Shown here in pieces: positions 7,747-15,285 of a DNA stretch of 33,093 nucleotides. Origin of the DNA: MGIIa-K1 sp964577145. GTDB taxonomy: Archaea > Thermoplasmatota > Poseidoniia > Poseidoniales > Poseidoniaceae. How positions within the stretch are numbered: position 1 is the stretch's first letter; every line of letters starts with the position of its first letter. The stretch is from positions 1 through 33,093 of the forward strand of contig CAZNXM010000020.1 in NCBI GenBank assembly GCA_964577145.1, given 5' to 3'. The position numbers were made by a program, and so were the translations under genes. The notes beneath the pieces are model-generated. The model did not search any database. It saw only the letters and a list, made by a program, of their open reading frames with translations, and was not told where the DNA came from.

Positions 7747-8841
7747 AGCAACACGGATGACTCTAGTCGTCCTATACCCTTGTAGAAGTTTGAGATACTT
7801 CTTCGTCCTAATTTCTTCATCAAGGTCAGCCTCACCCGTATCGATTCTAATTTCAGAAAGCCCGAGTAATTTCGCTGGAGTCGCAATTCCAAGAATATTG
7901 TCAATACCGATTTCCCGTAATACCGCTGGAGAGAGTTGGAGGTTTCCTCTTCCGATGAGGAAACCTTGTCCGCCCATTGGCGAAAGCAAGAGAATTTTCT
8001 TTCCATCGTGTCCTTGTAGCGCACTTAGAAGTCCTTGCTCATTGAGATCGAGCAATAACTTCCCGCGATGCTGAATATCAATACCAAGAAGGGTGGATTC
8101 ATGGCCAAGTTCCTTGCACATTTGACGCAGAGTCCCTCCACTACCCCAGATTATCATCAAGTCAGGATTTTCTTCAATCAATGAACCGATGTGCATTGCC
8201 ATCGCTTCGAGAGTCTCGGTTTCAGACTCGCGCTGAACTTGTTCCTTTGCACCCTGCATCCACCGTGGGCTGGCAGGTGTGAAAGCCTCACCAAACATAC
8301 GAACCTTCCATGTTCCCTGCAGGTAGACTTCTTCATCGAGGTCCATTACCTCCGTTCGAGCAATCATCAAATCGCCAGTGATGAATGCCATGACAACTTC
8401 AGCTGCTGCACGTGGGGTTGTAGCAAAGCAACCACTATGCATTTTCACTCCACCGGGAACCCCGACGATTGGAATTTCTCGCCCATCGAGGGCTTCTACG
8501 ATATCTCGAGTAGTTCCATCTCCCCCAGCATAAAGAAGAAGGTCAGCATCAAATTCCTCAACAAATTTCTTTGTAGATTCAGCATTTGTCACATCAGGAG
8601 TAAGTCCGCTGCTGGTATATTTTCCGGGAATCCAATCCCCACCCATTCTTCCGTCCCAAGAAACTAATTCAACCGGTTCTCTAACAAGTTCGCTAAGTCG
8701 AGTTAAGCACTGAATCATTCGGGGGCCAGACCTGTCTTCTGCACCAGCAGCGCGGGCTTCTTCGGCTCTTCCATCGCTTCCCTTGAATCCAAGACGGCCT
8801 CCGAGTCCTGCGTCTGGATTGACAAGGACTGCGATGCGCAT
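7738..8841 (-). CDS. ATP-NAD kinase, COG3199-like
   Basis: Predicted to phosphorylate NAD to NADP. The 367-residue protein opens with the Rossmann-like MRIAVLVNPDAGLGG and has the kinase signature YAGGDGTTRDI (GGDGT at 106-110). GVPGGVKMHSGCF (127-139) follows, typical of the archaeal/bacterial COG3199 branch rather than the classic PpnK branch. PMGGQGFLIGRGNLQLSP near the C-terminus also belongs to that branch. It is divergent from the 8905 gene and convergent with pyrG. ATG 8841 is preferred over the earlier ATG at 8871: the family begins here, and a TATA-like box lies about 25 bases upstream. Substrate detail (ATP versus polyphosphate as donor) cannot be read from the sequence. Confidence 0.88.
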   Translation of the reverse strand: MRIAVLVNPDAGLGGRLGFKGSDGRAEEARAAGAEDRSGPRMIQCLTRLSELVREPVELVSWDGRMGGDWIPGKYTSSGLTPDVTNAESTKKFVEEFDADLLLYAGGDGTTRDIVEALDGREIPIVGVPGGVKMHSGCFATTPRAAAEVVMAFITGDLMIARTEVMDLDEEVYLQGTWKVRMFGEAFTPASPRWMQGAKEQVQRESETETLEAMAMHIGSLIEENPDLMIIWGSGGTLRQMCKELGHESTLLGIDIQHRGKLLLDLNEQGLLSALQGHDGKKILLLSPMGGQGFLIGRGNLQLSPAVLREIGIDNILGIATPAKLLGLSEIRIDTGEADLDEEIRTKKYLKLLQGYRTTRVIRVASD

Positions 8842-8843
8842 GT

Positions 8844-8861
8844 GGAGTCCCAGAGGAGTCC
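8844..8861. repeat. Direct repeat between divergent starts
   Basis: GGAGTCC occurs twice, at 8844-8850 and 8855-8861. The copies are eleven bases apart, about one helical turn, just ahead of the NAD kinase start and beside its TATA-like box. This is a possible operator. Two seven-base copies could be chance. Confidence 0.3.
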
Positions 8862-8868
8862 TATACAT
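8861..8868 (-). promoter_or_regulatory. TATA-like box of NAD kinase gene
   Basis: Minus-strand TGTATAG lies about 24 bases before ATG 8841, the spacing of a leaderless archaeal promoter. No clear Shine-Dalgarno sequence intervenes. Confidence 0.35.
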
Positions 8869-8876
8869 CAATCCGT

Positions 8877-8884
8877 CTAAATAT
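8877..8884 (+). promoter_or_regulatory. TATA-like box of 8905 gene
   Basis: CTAAATAT is centred about 25 bases before the ATG at 8905, again at leaderless distance. It is back-to-back with the NAD kinase promoter. Confidence 0.4.
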
Positions 8885-8904
8885 GGCGAGCAGTATGGAA
8901 GCGC

Positions 8905-9180
8905 ATGGAGAGACTACCCGACAAGTTGAGCTTTGAGGGCGCTTGGGCCAAACAGGTCGAAGATGAGAAGGAGAACAAGGTGACTAAAACCGAGGAAAAA
9001 ACTCCAGATCCTGATAAATTCACCGAGCCGGCTTTTATCGGTCAGCGAGATGTTGTTGAAACTCGTTCAGAGATTAGACTCAAGCCAAAACCTGTTGAAG
9101 AGGAAGAGCCGAAGAAAGAAGTCGTTGTCGTCGAGCAGCCATCGTCCAAGGAAGGCGATGACTTCGATGTTGAGTGGTGA
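8905..9180 (+). CDS. Small, highly charged hypothetical protein
   Basis: A 91-residue protein I do not recognise. It is rich in Glu, Lys, Pro and Val, has no cysteine or membrane segment, and is probably largely disordered. Two short conserved-looking elements stand out: KLSFEGAWAKQVEDE near the start and the acidic, aromatic end DDFDVEW. Peptides like these often serve as docking motifs, but no partner can be named. A TATA-like box lies at leaderless distance, and thrS starts 45 bases downstream on the same strand. The two may share a transcript, with a strong stem-loop between them. Confidence 0.6.
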   Translation: MERLPDKLSFEGAWAKQVEDEKENKVTKTEEKTPDPDKFTEPAFIGQRDVVETRSEIRLKPKPVEEEEPKKEVVVVEQPSSKEGDDFDVEW

Positions 9181-9197
9181 GCATTGAAATGCACCAA

Positions 9198-9214
9198 CGC
9201 CCCCGTAGGGGGCG
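9198..9214 (+). promoter_or_regulatory. G/C stem-loop in thrS leader
   Basis: Perfect 7-base arms CGCCCCC and GGGGGCG enclose GTA. The last G begins the GGAGG (9214-9218) that serves thrS, so a folded stem would partly hide the ribosome-binding site. No T-run follows, which argues against a bacterial-style terminator. A translational attenuator or transcript-processing site between the 8905 gene and thrS is possible. Confidence 0.5.
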
Positions 9215-9225
9215 GAGGCAACCAT

Positions 9226-11250
9226 GTGTCGATGATTTCAGTCACCCTACCTGACGGCTCGATTAACGAGTATTCTGCTGGTATTACCGCTGCTGAAGTT
9301 GTCACTGATATCGAAGGCAGGAAGCATGACTGCGTTGCTGCTGAAATTGATGGCCTCGAGATGGATATGGCCACAATAATCGATTCGGATTGCACTGTGA
9401 TTCCAATTTCAGGATTCTCGGATGAAGGCATGCATATTCTGCGCCACTCAGCCGCCCATCTTCTCGCACAAGCCATCACTACACTATATCCAGATGCAAA
9501 ACCAACTATTGGTCCAGCAATCGATCGTGGATTTTACTATGACTTTGCAAACCTCGACGGGTTTGGAGAAGGAGACCTCAAGACTGTTCAGAAGAAAATG
9601 CACGAAATCGCTCGTCGTAATATCGATGTAGAGAGAGTAGAATGTACCGAAGCAGAACTGTCAGAGATGTTTGCAACAAACCCATACAAAATGGAGATTA
9701 TCAACGACAAACTCGAAGATGGAGCTGGCTCAACCATTTATCGCCAAGGAGATTGGTATGATTTATGTCTAGGTCCACACGTTTCCTGCACTGCTAAATT
9801 GATGCATGTCCGCCTTACTTCGGTATCTTCGGCATTCTGGAGAGGTGACCAATCCCGTGAACAACTTACTAGGATTTATGGATTGGTCGAACCAACCAAA
9901 GATGCGCTAAAGCAAACCATGAAGTCAATGGAGGAAGCAAAAAGGCGAGACCATCGAAAGTTGGGCAAGGATTTGCAATTATTCCATGTCGATGAAGAAG
10001 TAGGCCCGGGGCTGATATTATGGACACCTCGGGGAGCAACCATTCGAACCTGTTTGCAGAATTTTATTTCTGAGCACCTAACTCGCCAAGGCTATGATCA
10101 AGTATACACTCCACATATTGGCAAATTGGATTTGTACCGTACTAGTGGTCACTTCCCATACTATCAGGATTCACAATATCCACCACTAGTTGAGAAGGAT
10201 ATGATGGCTAAATTAGCAGATGATGGATGCACTTGTGGTGAATTAGCAAACATGATGGCTGCTGGAGATATTGAAGGATATATGCTCAAACCAATGAACT
10301 GCCCGCATCACATCAAGATTTACTCATCTCAAGCTAGGTCCTACCGCGATTTACCTCTTCGGCTTGCAGAATTTGGTACTGTGTACCGCTGGGAGCAATC
10401 TGGTGAAATCAGTGGATTAACTCGTGTCCGTGGGTTCACTCAAGATGATGCTCACCTTTTCGTAACCGAGGACCAAATTGCTGACGAGGTATTGGGATGT
10501 ATCGAATTGGTGGAGGTCATTTTCGAAGCTCTAGGCATGTCGGATTACCGTGTTAGAGTAGGTCTACGCGACCAAGATTCTAGCAAATATGTTGGAGATT
10601 CAGACAAATGGGATAGAGCCGAGGATGCTTGCCGCAAAGCTGCAACTAGTCTCGGAGTAAATTGGTCCGAAGAACCTGGTGAAGCCGCATTTTATGGGCC
10701 AAAAATTGATTTCGTTGTCAAGGATGTTATCGGGCGTGAATGGCAATTAGGAACTGTTCAGGTTGATTATAATCTACCACAGCGTTTCGACCTTCAATAC
10801 AAAGGAAGCGACGGAGAAATGCACCGCCCAGTCATGATTCATAGGGCGCCATTTGGTTCAATGGAGCGTTTCTGTGGCGTATTAATCGAACACTTTGCAG
10901 GACGATTCCCCACTTGGTTAGCACCAACACAAGTCCATGTTCTCACCATTTCAGAAAAACAAGTAGAATATGGAAGAGAAGTAACTAAAATTCTCAAAGA
11001 TGCTGGCGTTAGAGTTGAATTGGATGATGGAGATGATACCATTGGCAAAAAGATCCGTATGCATCGAAAATTCCAGCCGGCATATATGTTGATTCTAGGC
11101 GATGACGAAACATCGCAAAGAACCGTTTCGATTCGTGCAAGAAATGGGGACCAAAAAGCGGGTATTGGCCTTGATGAGTTCCTAAAGGAACTCAAGGCTG
11201 AGATAGATTCCAAAGCGGCAACTCCTTCTTTAGTTCCTTCTCAGGACTGA
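9226..11250 (+). CDS. thrS: Threonyl-tRNA synthetase, bacterial-type
   Basis: Attaches threonine to tRNA-Thr and edits mis-charged serine. The 674-residue protein has an N-terminal TGS domain (MISVTLPDGS). The bacterial-type editing domain keeps its HxxxH (HSAAH) and CxxxH (CLGPH) residues, with AFWRGD following. A class II catalytic core and anticodon-binding domain (PTQVHVLTISEKQ) complete it. Active-site zinc ligands are visible as Cys in KPMNCPHH, His in QDDAHLF and His in MIHRAPFGSMERF. An insertion containing DGCTCGELANMM lies just before KPMNCP. GTG 9226 is seven bases after GGAGG and is preferred; ATG 9232, two codons later, is nearly equivalent. Many archaea use an unrelated DTD-like editing domain, so transfer from bacteria is likely. 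The next gene begins right after the stop. Confidence 0.95.
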   Translation: MSMISVTLPDGSINEYSAGITAAEVVTDIEGRKHDCVAAEIDGLEMDMATIIDSDCTVIPISGFSDEGMHILRHSAAHLLAQAITTLYPDAKPTIGPAIDRGFYYDFANLDGFGEGDLKTVQKKMHEIARRNIDVERVECTEAELSEMFATNPYKMEIINDKLEDGAGSTIYRQGDWYDLCLGPHVSCTAKLMHVRLTSVSSAFWRGDQSREQLTRIYGLVEPTKDALKQTMKSMEEAKRRDHRKLGKDLQLFHVDEEVGPGLILWTPRGATIRTCLQNFISEHLTRQGYDQVYTPHIGKLDLYRTSGHFPYYQDSQYPPLVEKDMMAKLADDGCTCGELANMMAAGDIEGYMLKPMNCPHHIKIYSSQARSYRDLPLRLAEFGTVYRWEQSGEISGLTRVRGFTQDDAHLFVTEDQIADEVLGCIELVEVIFEALGMSDYRVRVGLRDQDSSKYVGDSDKWDRAEDACRKAATSLGVNWSEEPGEAAFYGPKIDFVVKDVIGREWQLGTVQVDYNLPQRFDLQYKGSDGEMHRPVMIHRAPFGSMERFCGVLIEHFAGRFPTWLAPTQVHVLTISEKQVEYGREVTKILKDAGVRVELDDGDDTIGKKIRMHRKFQPAYMLILGDDETSQRTVSIRARNGDQKAGIGLDEFLKELKAEIDSKAATPSLVPSQD

Positions 11251-11262
11251 TTGGAGAGAGAG

Positions 11263-13770
11263 ATGGACATCGTAGTCGTCGAAGGCATAGAGCCGTTGTC
11301 GCTCTTAATCGTAGGGGGTGCTGTACTTCTTGCATATGCCTACTATCTCGCATTCATGATTCGTTCGTTGACAGGGCTGCAAGTGGCATTTCCAACCGGT
11401 CCAAAACGATATGAGGTTCATACTGTAACTGCAAATCGTACTGAAGCAATCGAATTACTCAAAACCAAAGGGATGCGCAATGGAATCATTACGTACATGA
11501 TGGCTTTAGCAGGAGCAATTCTTCTTGGCCTTGAATTTCTACTCTACCAAATGAATATCTCAAAAGGACTTCATTTGAGTTCAATGGCAATTGCATTGAT
11601 TTTGATTGCACTACCAGCAATCATTTCTTCGAGTTCATCATTGACAGCACAGGTTCTGAAGGCACCTTCTACAACAAGAGCGACATTACAAGATAGTAGT
11701 CACTTCCGCAATAGTGCTGGATTTACCATCACTCTGTTTTGGTTTGTTGCTGTATTCATTATTGGAATGATTCTCAGCCTTGCTGGAATAAAATGGAATA
11801 ACCAATTAGCATTGATGGGATTGTTAGCATTCGCACCAAGTATGATTGCATATGGTAGAATCCTTGGTTCTTCATGGACCGCATTAAAAGAATCATCAAA
11901 ACTACTCTCTCAAGGAAAACCCTCTGCATTCTATCCGCATAAACCAGGAGCAAGAAAACAATTCATTTCCTACCTTGTACATCTGAATACTTCTGTAATG
12001 CCTTTCATCGCATTCAATACCGTCATTTCACTATTACTTCTAGCGATAAATCCAGACATGTTTCAGCATTCAACTCAGGTATTGGAATTACCAGAATATC
12101 GTCCTCAGTCAACGATAATGGAAGAAGGAGGTGTGCTAGGATTCTATGCAATCGAATTATTCTCCAATATTTCAGAAGCTGGAATCAGAGTACCATTAGT
12201 GACTATGGTTCTACTATTCCTATTACTCAACGTAGCAATTGTTGGATTTGTTTTCGTCAATGAAGTCGCTAGAATTCTATTCCTTGACATTGCTGATATC
12301 AGTGGTAAGGGCGGAATACACTTGGTAGATTCTCGGTTAATGCGCTCAGAGAGAAGTCAGCAAGCAAAGGTTCTAAATTTCTGCTTTACCGGTTTTGCAG
12401 GTCAATCAATGCTATTGCTCGCCCTTGCAATGCTCACCTTTTGGGACTCAACATACCTGCCACAAGGTGCAGAATGCGGTTCATGGGAAAATACAGTTTG
12501 TACATATTTGCAAAAGGATTCACTTGAGGCACTTACTTGGATGTTAGCTGCAGGTGGACAAGTAGTATTCCTTGTGATTTGGATGATTAGTCGCAGAACT
12601 GGTCAACACCTTGCCGACATTACTTTCGATGCTACCGCTGACCTAAATCGAACTGCGCTTCAAAATCTTGAGGGTTTAATCTACCGACAAGAAAAGCCAT
12701 TCACCAATATGATCGCCAATGATTCATGGTCCAAGGCAATTTATCGGATGGAAAAGTTGTACGAAGAACATGGTGAAGAATCAATGGAAGGTATGCAACT
12801 CATGCGACGGACTGAAGCCAGTATGGAATTATTGGCAGGAATAGGAAGGTGGGACCAAGCAGAACAAGTTGCGGTTTCATTACTAGCCTTGAAAGCGGGG
12901 AGAAAGGCAGAAATTGCTAGATTGATATTAACTGCAGCTTCTTTGGCTCAACGTGATATTCTTGAAGCAACTCCTCGCCTTGAATTACTAACTCCCGAAG
13001 ATGTAGAAACCGCCAGATTATTTTGGATTTCAAGTGTTATAGAGCCTAAAATGAAAATACCTCCTGAGTTTGATGCAATCTTGTCAATCGACCCGATTAC
13101 TAAACGCAATATCGATTTGATTAAGCGTTGGAATAAAGGAGAGGTTACTACTAACCTCACTTGGATTGATGACCCTGCTGGTAGACTATTCGTTCTTGGA
13201 GATATTGCCCGATTCAGGTCATGGGGACAATCTACCATTGCGCTTGACCAACTAGAAGCATGGATTGATGCGAAAAATATCGACCTTGATTCTTGGCCAC
13301 ATGGGCAAGTAGCAAAAGCACTTCTTTACTTAGATAAGGGCATGGAAGCCAGTGCGATAAAAATCATCGCAAAAGCCATTGTAGAACATCCACGTCACCC
13401 CCATATACGCCGTTTAGCAATATATTTGGCTGGAAAAGAAGGAATTGAGATGCCTATTCCAGAACCCACTGGTCTTATCTGGGCAGATACAATGGAAGGA
13501 GAATGGGAAGATAATTGGGTCGAATCACATAATGTAATTCCAGCTCCTCAAATTGAAAACAAGCGGATGAAAGCACACGCATGGGCAGCTAATGCTTGGT
13601 CTGTTCGCCAAAAAATGTCTACGCTTGACCCTAGAAAAAAGGGATGGAAGAAGTTGGAATGGGAAAATCCTCCATTAGCAAACCATCTAATCACGACAGG
13701 TCTGATAACAACGGTTGGTGGAATGCCAATCGACTTAGGATTCCCAGGATGGATCAAAGAAGATTATTGA
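11263..13770 (+). CDS. Nine-helix membrane protein, helical C-terminal half
   Basis: I do not recognise the family. The 835-residue protein has about nine hydrophobic helices in residues 1-440, including LSLLIVGGAVLLAYAYYLAF, VPLVTMVLLFLLLNVAIVGF and LEALTWMLAAGGQVVFLVIW. About 390 predicted cytoplasmic, mostly helical residues follow. That part contains YRMEKLYEEHGEE, GRWDQAEQVAVSLLALKAG and KGMEASAIKIIAKAIVEHPR, which read like degenerate TPR/SEL-type repeats. A helical scaffold on a membrane anchor is therefore likely. ATG 11263 follows TTGGAGAGAG immediately after the thrS stop, so it is probably translationally coupled to thrS; a TTG at 11251 is the alternative. Its 3' end overlaps pyrI by 17 bases, tail to tail. 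Confidence 0.8.
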   Translation: MDIVVVEGIEPLSLLIVGGAVLLAYAYYLAFMIRSLTGLQVAFPTGPKRYEVHTVTANRTEAIELLKTKGMRNGIITYMMALAGAILLGLEFLLYQMNISKGLHLSSMAIALILIALPAIISSSSSLTAQVLKAPSTTRATLQDSSHFRNSAGFTITLFWFVAVFIIGMILSLAGIKWNNQLALMGLLAFAPSMIAYGRILGSSWTALKESSKLLSQGKPSAFYPHKPGARKQFISYLVHLNTSVMPFIAFNTVISLLLLAINPDMFQHSTQVLELPEYRPQSTIMEEGGVLGFYAIELFSNISEAGIRVPLVTMVLLFLLLNVAIVGFVFVNEVARILFLDIADISGKGGIHLVDSRLMRSERSQQAKVLNFCFTGFAGQSMLLLALAMLTFWDSTYLPQGAECGSWENTVCTYLQKDSLEALTWMLAAGGQVVFLVIWMISRRTGQHLADITFDATADLNRTALQNLEGLIYRQEKPFTNMIANDSWSKAIYRMEKLYEEHGEESMEGMQLMRRTEASMELLAGIGRWDQAEQVAVSLLALKAGRKAEIARLILTAASLAQRDILEATPRLELLTPEDVETARLFWISSVIEPKMKIPPEFDAILSIDPITKRNIDLIKRWNKGEVTTNLTWIDDPAGRLFVLGDIARFRSWGQSTIALDQLEAWIDAKNIDLDSWPHGQVAKALLYLDKGMEASAIKIIAKAIVEHPRHPHIRRLAIYLAGKEGIEMPIPEPTGLIWADTMEGEWEDNWVESHNVIPAPQIENKRMKAHAWAANAWSVRQKMSTLDPRKKGWKKLEWENPPLANHLITTGLITTVGGMPIDLGFPGWIKEDY

Positions 13771-14212
13771 TTAAGCCATCAACTTCCTGAGTTTTACCGC
13801 AATAACGGCACCTCAATTCAAGAGGGGCGCGATTAGTTACTACAAGTCTGTGGGGCAATGGTTCTCGGTGATTATTAGTAATACAATTTGAGAAAGTACA
13901 TCGGGCGACATCTACAACTTCATCGGTAAGGTTGATTTCCAATTTCTCTGCAACTGAGTATGCACGAATTATTGCTACTGAAGCATCCGGCGCAACCAAA
14001 GCGAGTCGGTCTAATTCATTCTGGGTTAACTCACGGTCCTCTACTTTGATGATGTCCTTACCACCCATCTTCTTAGATGGAACGTTCATTACCAATGAAA
14101 CTGGATTGGCATTTTTGCCTTCTATTCCTAGCATCTTCAAAACAGAGAGAGATTTTCCTGCAGGGACATGGTCGATAACTGTGCCATTTCTAATTGCAGT
14201 AACCCTGCGCAT
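13754..14212 (-). CDS. pyrI: Aspartate carbamoyltransferase regulatory chain
   Basis: Regulatory subunit of ATCase: it binds nucleotide effectors in its N-terminal domain and docks the catalytic trimers through its zinc domain. The product is 152 residues, close to E. coli PyrI (153). It has the RVTAIRNGTVIDHVPAGKSLSVLKML start and the four zinc cysteines in CTFSNC and CRYC. An upstream ATG at 14233 overlaps the pyrB stop (ATGA). However, AAGGAG six bases before ATG 14212 and the family N-terminus both support 14212. It lies directly after pyrB on the same strand, the classical order. Confidence 0.96.
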   Translation of the reverse strand: MRRVTAIRNGTVIDHVPAGKSLSVLKMLGIEGKNANPVSLVMNVPSKKMGGKDIIKVEDRELTQNELDRLALVAPDASVAIIRAYSVAEKLEINLTDEVVDVARCTFSNCITNNHREPLPHRLVVTNRAPLELRCRYCGKTQEVDGLINNLL

Positions 14213-14218
14213 ACTTTG

Positions 14219-14224
14219 CTCCTT
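14219..14224 (-). promoter_or_regulatory. Ribosome-binding site deciding pyrI start
   Basis: AAGGAG on the minus strand is six bases before ATG 14212. It lies downstream of the alternative ATG at 14233, so it points to the shorter protein. Confidence 0.55.
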
Positions 14225-14232
14225 AACGCTCA

Positions 14233-15183
14233 TCAGAATGCACCTCCAACTGCTTCTACATCCTCAGGTACTGGGACGTTGAGTAGCCAACACATTAGTG
14301 ACATTCGTGTCACTACGCCATTGAATGCCTGTTGGAAATAACAAGCATGACGTGTTTTATCCACCGATGGATGGATTTCATCAACCCTCGGTAATGGATG
14401 CATGATAATCATCTCTGCATTAGCATCAGCAAGGTCATTAGCATGTAATTTGTAAGCCCCAGCGACCTTAGAATATTCATCCTCGTCTGGGAAACGCTCC
14501 TTCTGAATTCTTGTCATGTAGATTACATCAGCACCTGGAATCTGGGCTAGAAGATCATCCGTTTCGGTAACTTCAGCACCATGGGCTCGAAGGTCAGCAA
14601 CAATCTCTTCTGGCATACGCAAAGCGTCTGGAGAAGCAAATGTGACACTGCAACCAAATCTTGCGAGAGCATGTGAAAGTGAATGTACCGTTCTGCCATA
14701 ACGCAAATCTCCGGCCAATACCACACTTAGACCCTCAAGGGTACCGTGGGCCCTACGAATGGTGAATAGGTCGAGTATGGTTTGTGTGGGATGGTGCCCC
14801 GCGCCGTCACCGCCGTTTAGAATCGGCACACGAGCACTATCGGCTGCATATTGAGCAGCTCCTTGTCTTGGATGACGCATTGCAATAATGTCAGTATATC
14901 CGTCAACCATCTGAACAGTATCAAAAAGAGTTTCACCCTTTACTACCGACGATGTTTTGACATCTCCGAGATTAACAACATCGCCACCAAGACGCTTCAT
15001 TGCTGTCTCAAATGACATACGAGTTCTAGTTGATGGCTCAAAAAATAGATTGCCGAGAATTCGTCCCTGTAATAACGGCAAATAGAGACGCCCTTCCGCT
15101 ACCGGAAGAAGACGCTCAGCGTCATCTAGAATCGAGATTATCTCTTCATTTGTCAAATCGTCCATGGTGATGATGCCGGACAT
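14233..15183 (-). CDS. pyrB: Aspartate carbamoyltransferase catalytic chain
   Basis: Joins carbamoyl phosphate and aspartate to carbamoyl aspartate, the committed step of pyrimidine synthesis. The 316-residue protein shows the carbamoyl-phosphate loop FFEPSTRTRMSFETA (STRTR at 51-55), the GDGAGHHPTQ motif, and HPLPRVDEI for aspartate binding. An in-frame TTG extension to 15243 exists. ATG 15183 is preferred because it matches the family length and follows AGGGGAAG. pyrI is 20 bases downstream. Divergent to it is a secreted-protein gene, across a gap of 100 bases. Confidence 0.97.
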   Translation of the reverse strand: MSGIITMDDLTNEEIISILDDAERLLPVAEGRLYLPLLQGRILGNLFFEPSTRTRMSFETAMKRLGGDVVNLGDVKTSSVVKGETLFDTVQMVDGYTDIIAMRHPRQGAAQYAADSARVPILNGGDGAGHHPTQTILDLFTIRRAHGTLEGLSVVLAGDLRYGRTVHSLSHALARFGCSVTFASPDALRMPEEIVADLRAHGAEVTETDDLLAQIPGADVIYMTRIQKERFPDEDEYSKVAGAYKLHANDLADANAEMIIMHPLPRVDEIHPSVDKTRHACYFQQAFNGVVTRMSLMCWLLNVPVPEDVEAVGGAF

Positions 15184-15266
15184 GTCGCTTCCCCTTCCAA
15201 CAGGCTTGGTCCAACACCGACCATGAACATTAGGGCGCGTCAATCCGTTCTATTGATGTGGTATGA

Positions 15267-15285
15267 ATGTCCCCTATGGGGACAT
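15267..15285 (+). promoter_or_regulatory. Stem-loop covering a start codon
   Basis: Perfect 8-base arms ATGTCCCC and GGGGACAT flank TAT. The 3' arm includes the first two bases of the ATG at 15284. The stem could sequester initiation there. Alternatively, translation could begin at the in-frame ATG 15263, in which case the stem would be coding. The region is divergent from pyrB, so this is not a terminator of an upstream plus-strand gene. Confidence 0.5.

Noticed and set aside
8191..8667. A 158-codon plus-strand frame inside the NAD kinase gene
   Set aside because: It lies opposite conserved kinase motifs, and its product is cysteine/serine-rich with no recognisable features.
9198..9214. Stem-loop as a bacterial-style terminator of the 8905 gene
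   Set aside because: No T-run follows, and the 3' arm merges into the thrS ribosome-binding site. Similar stems occur in divergent gaps where nothing ends.
14212..14233. ATGA overlap as the pyrI start
   Set aside because: The AAGGAG six bases before ATG 14212 and the family N-terminus favour the internal start.
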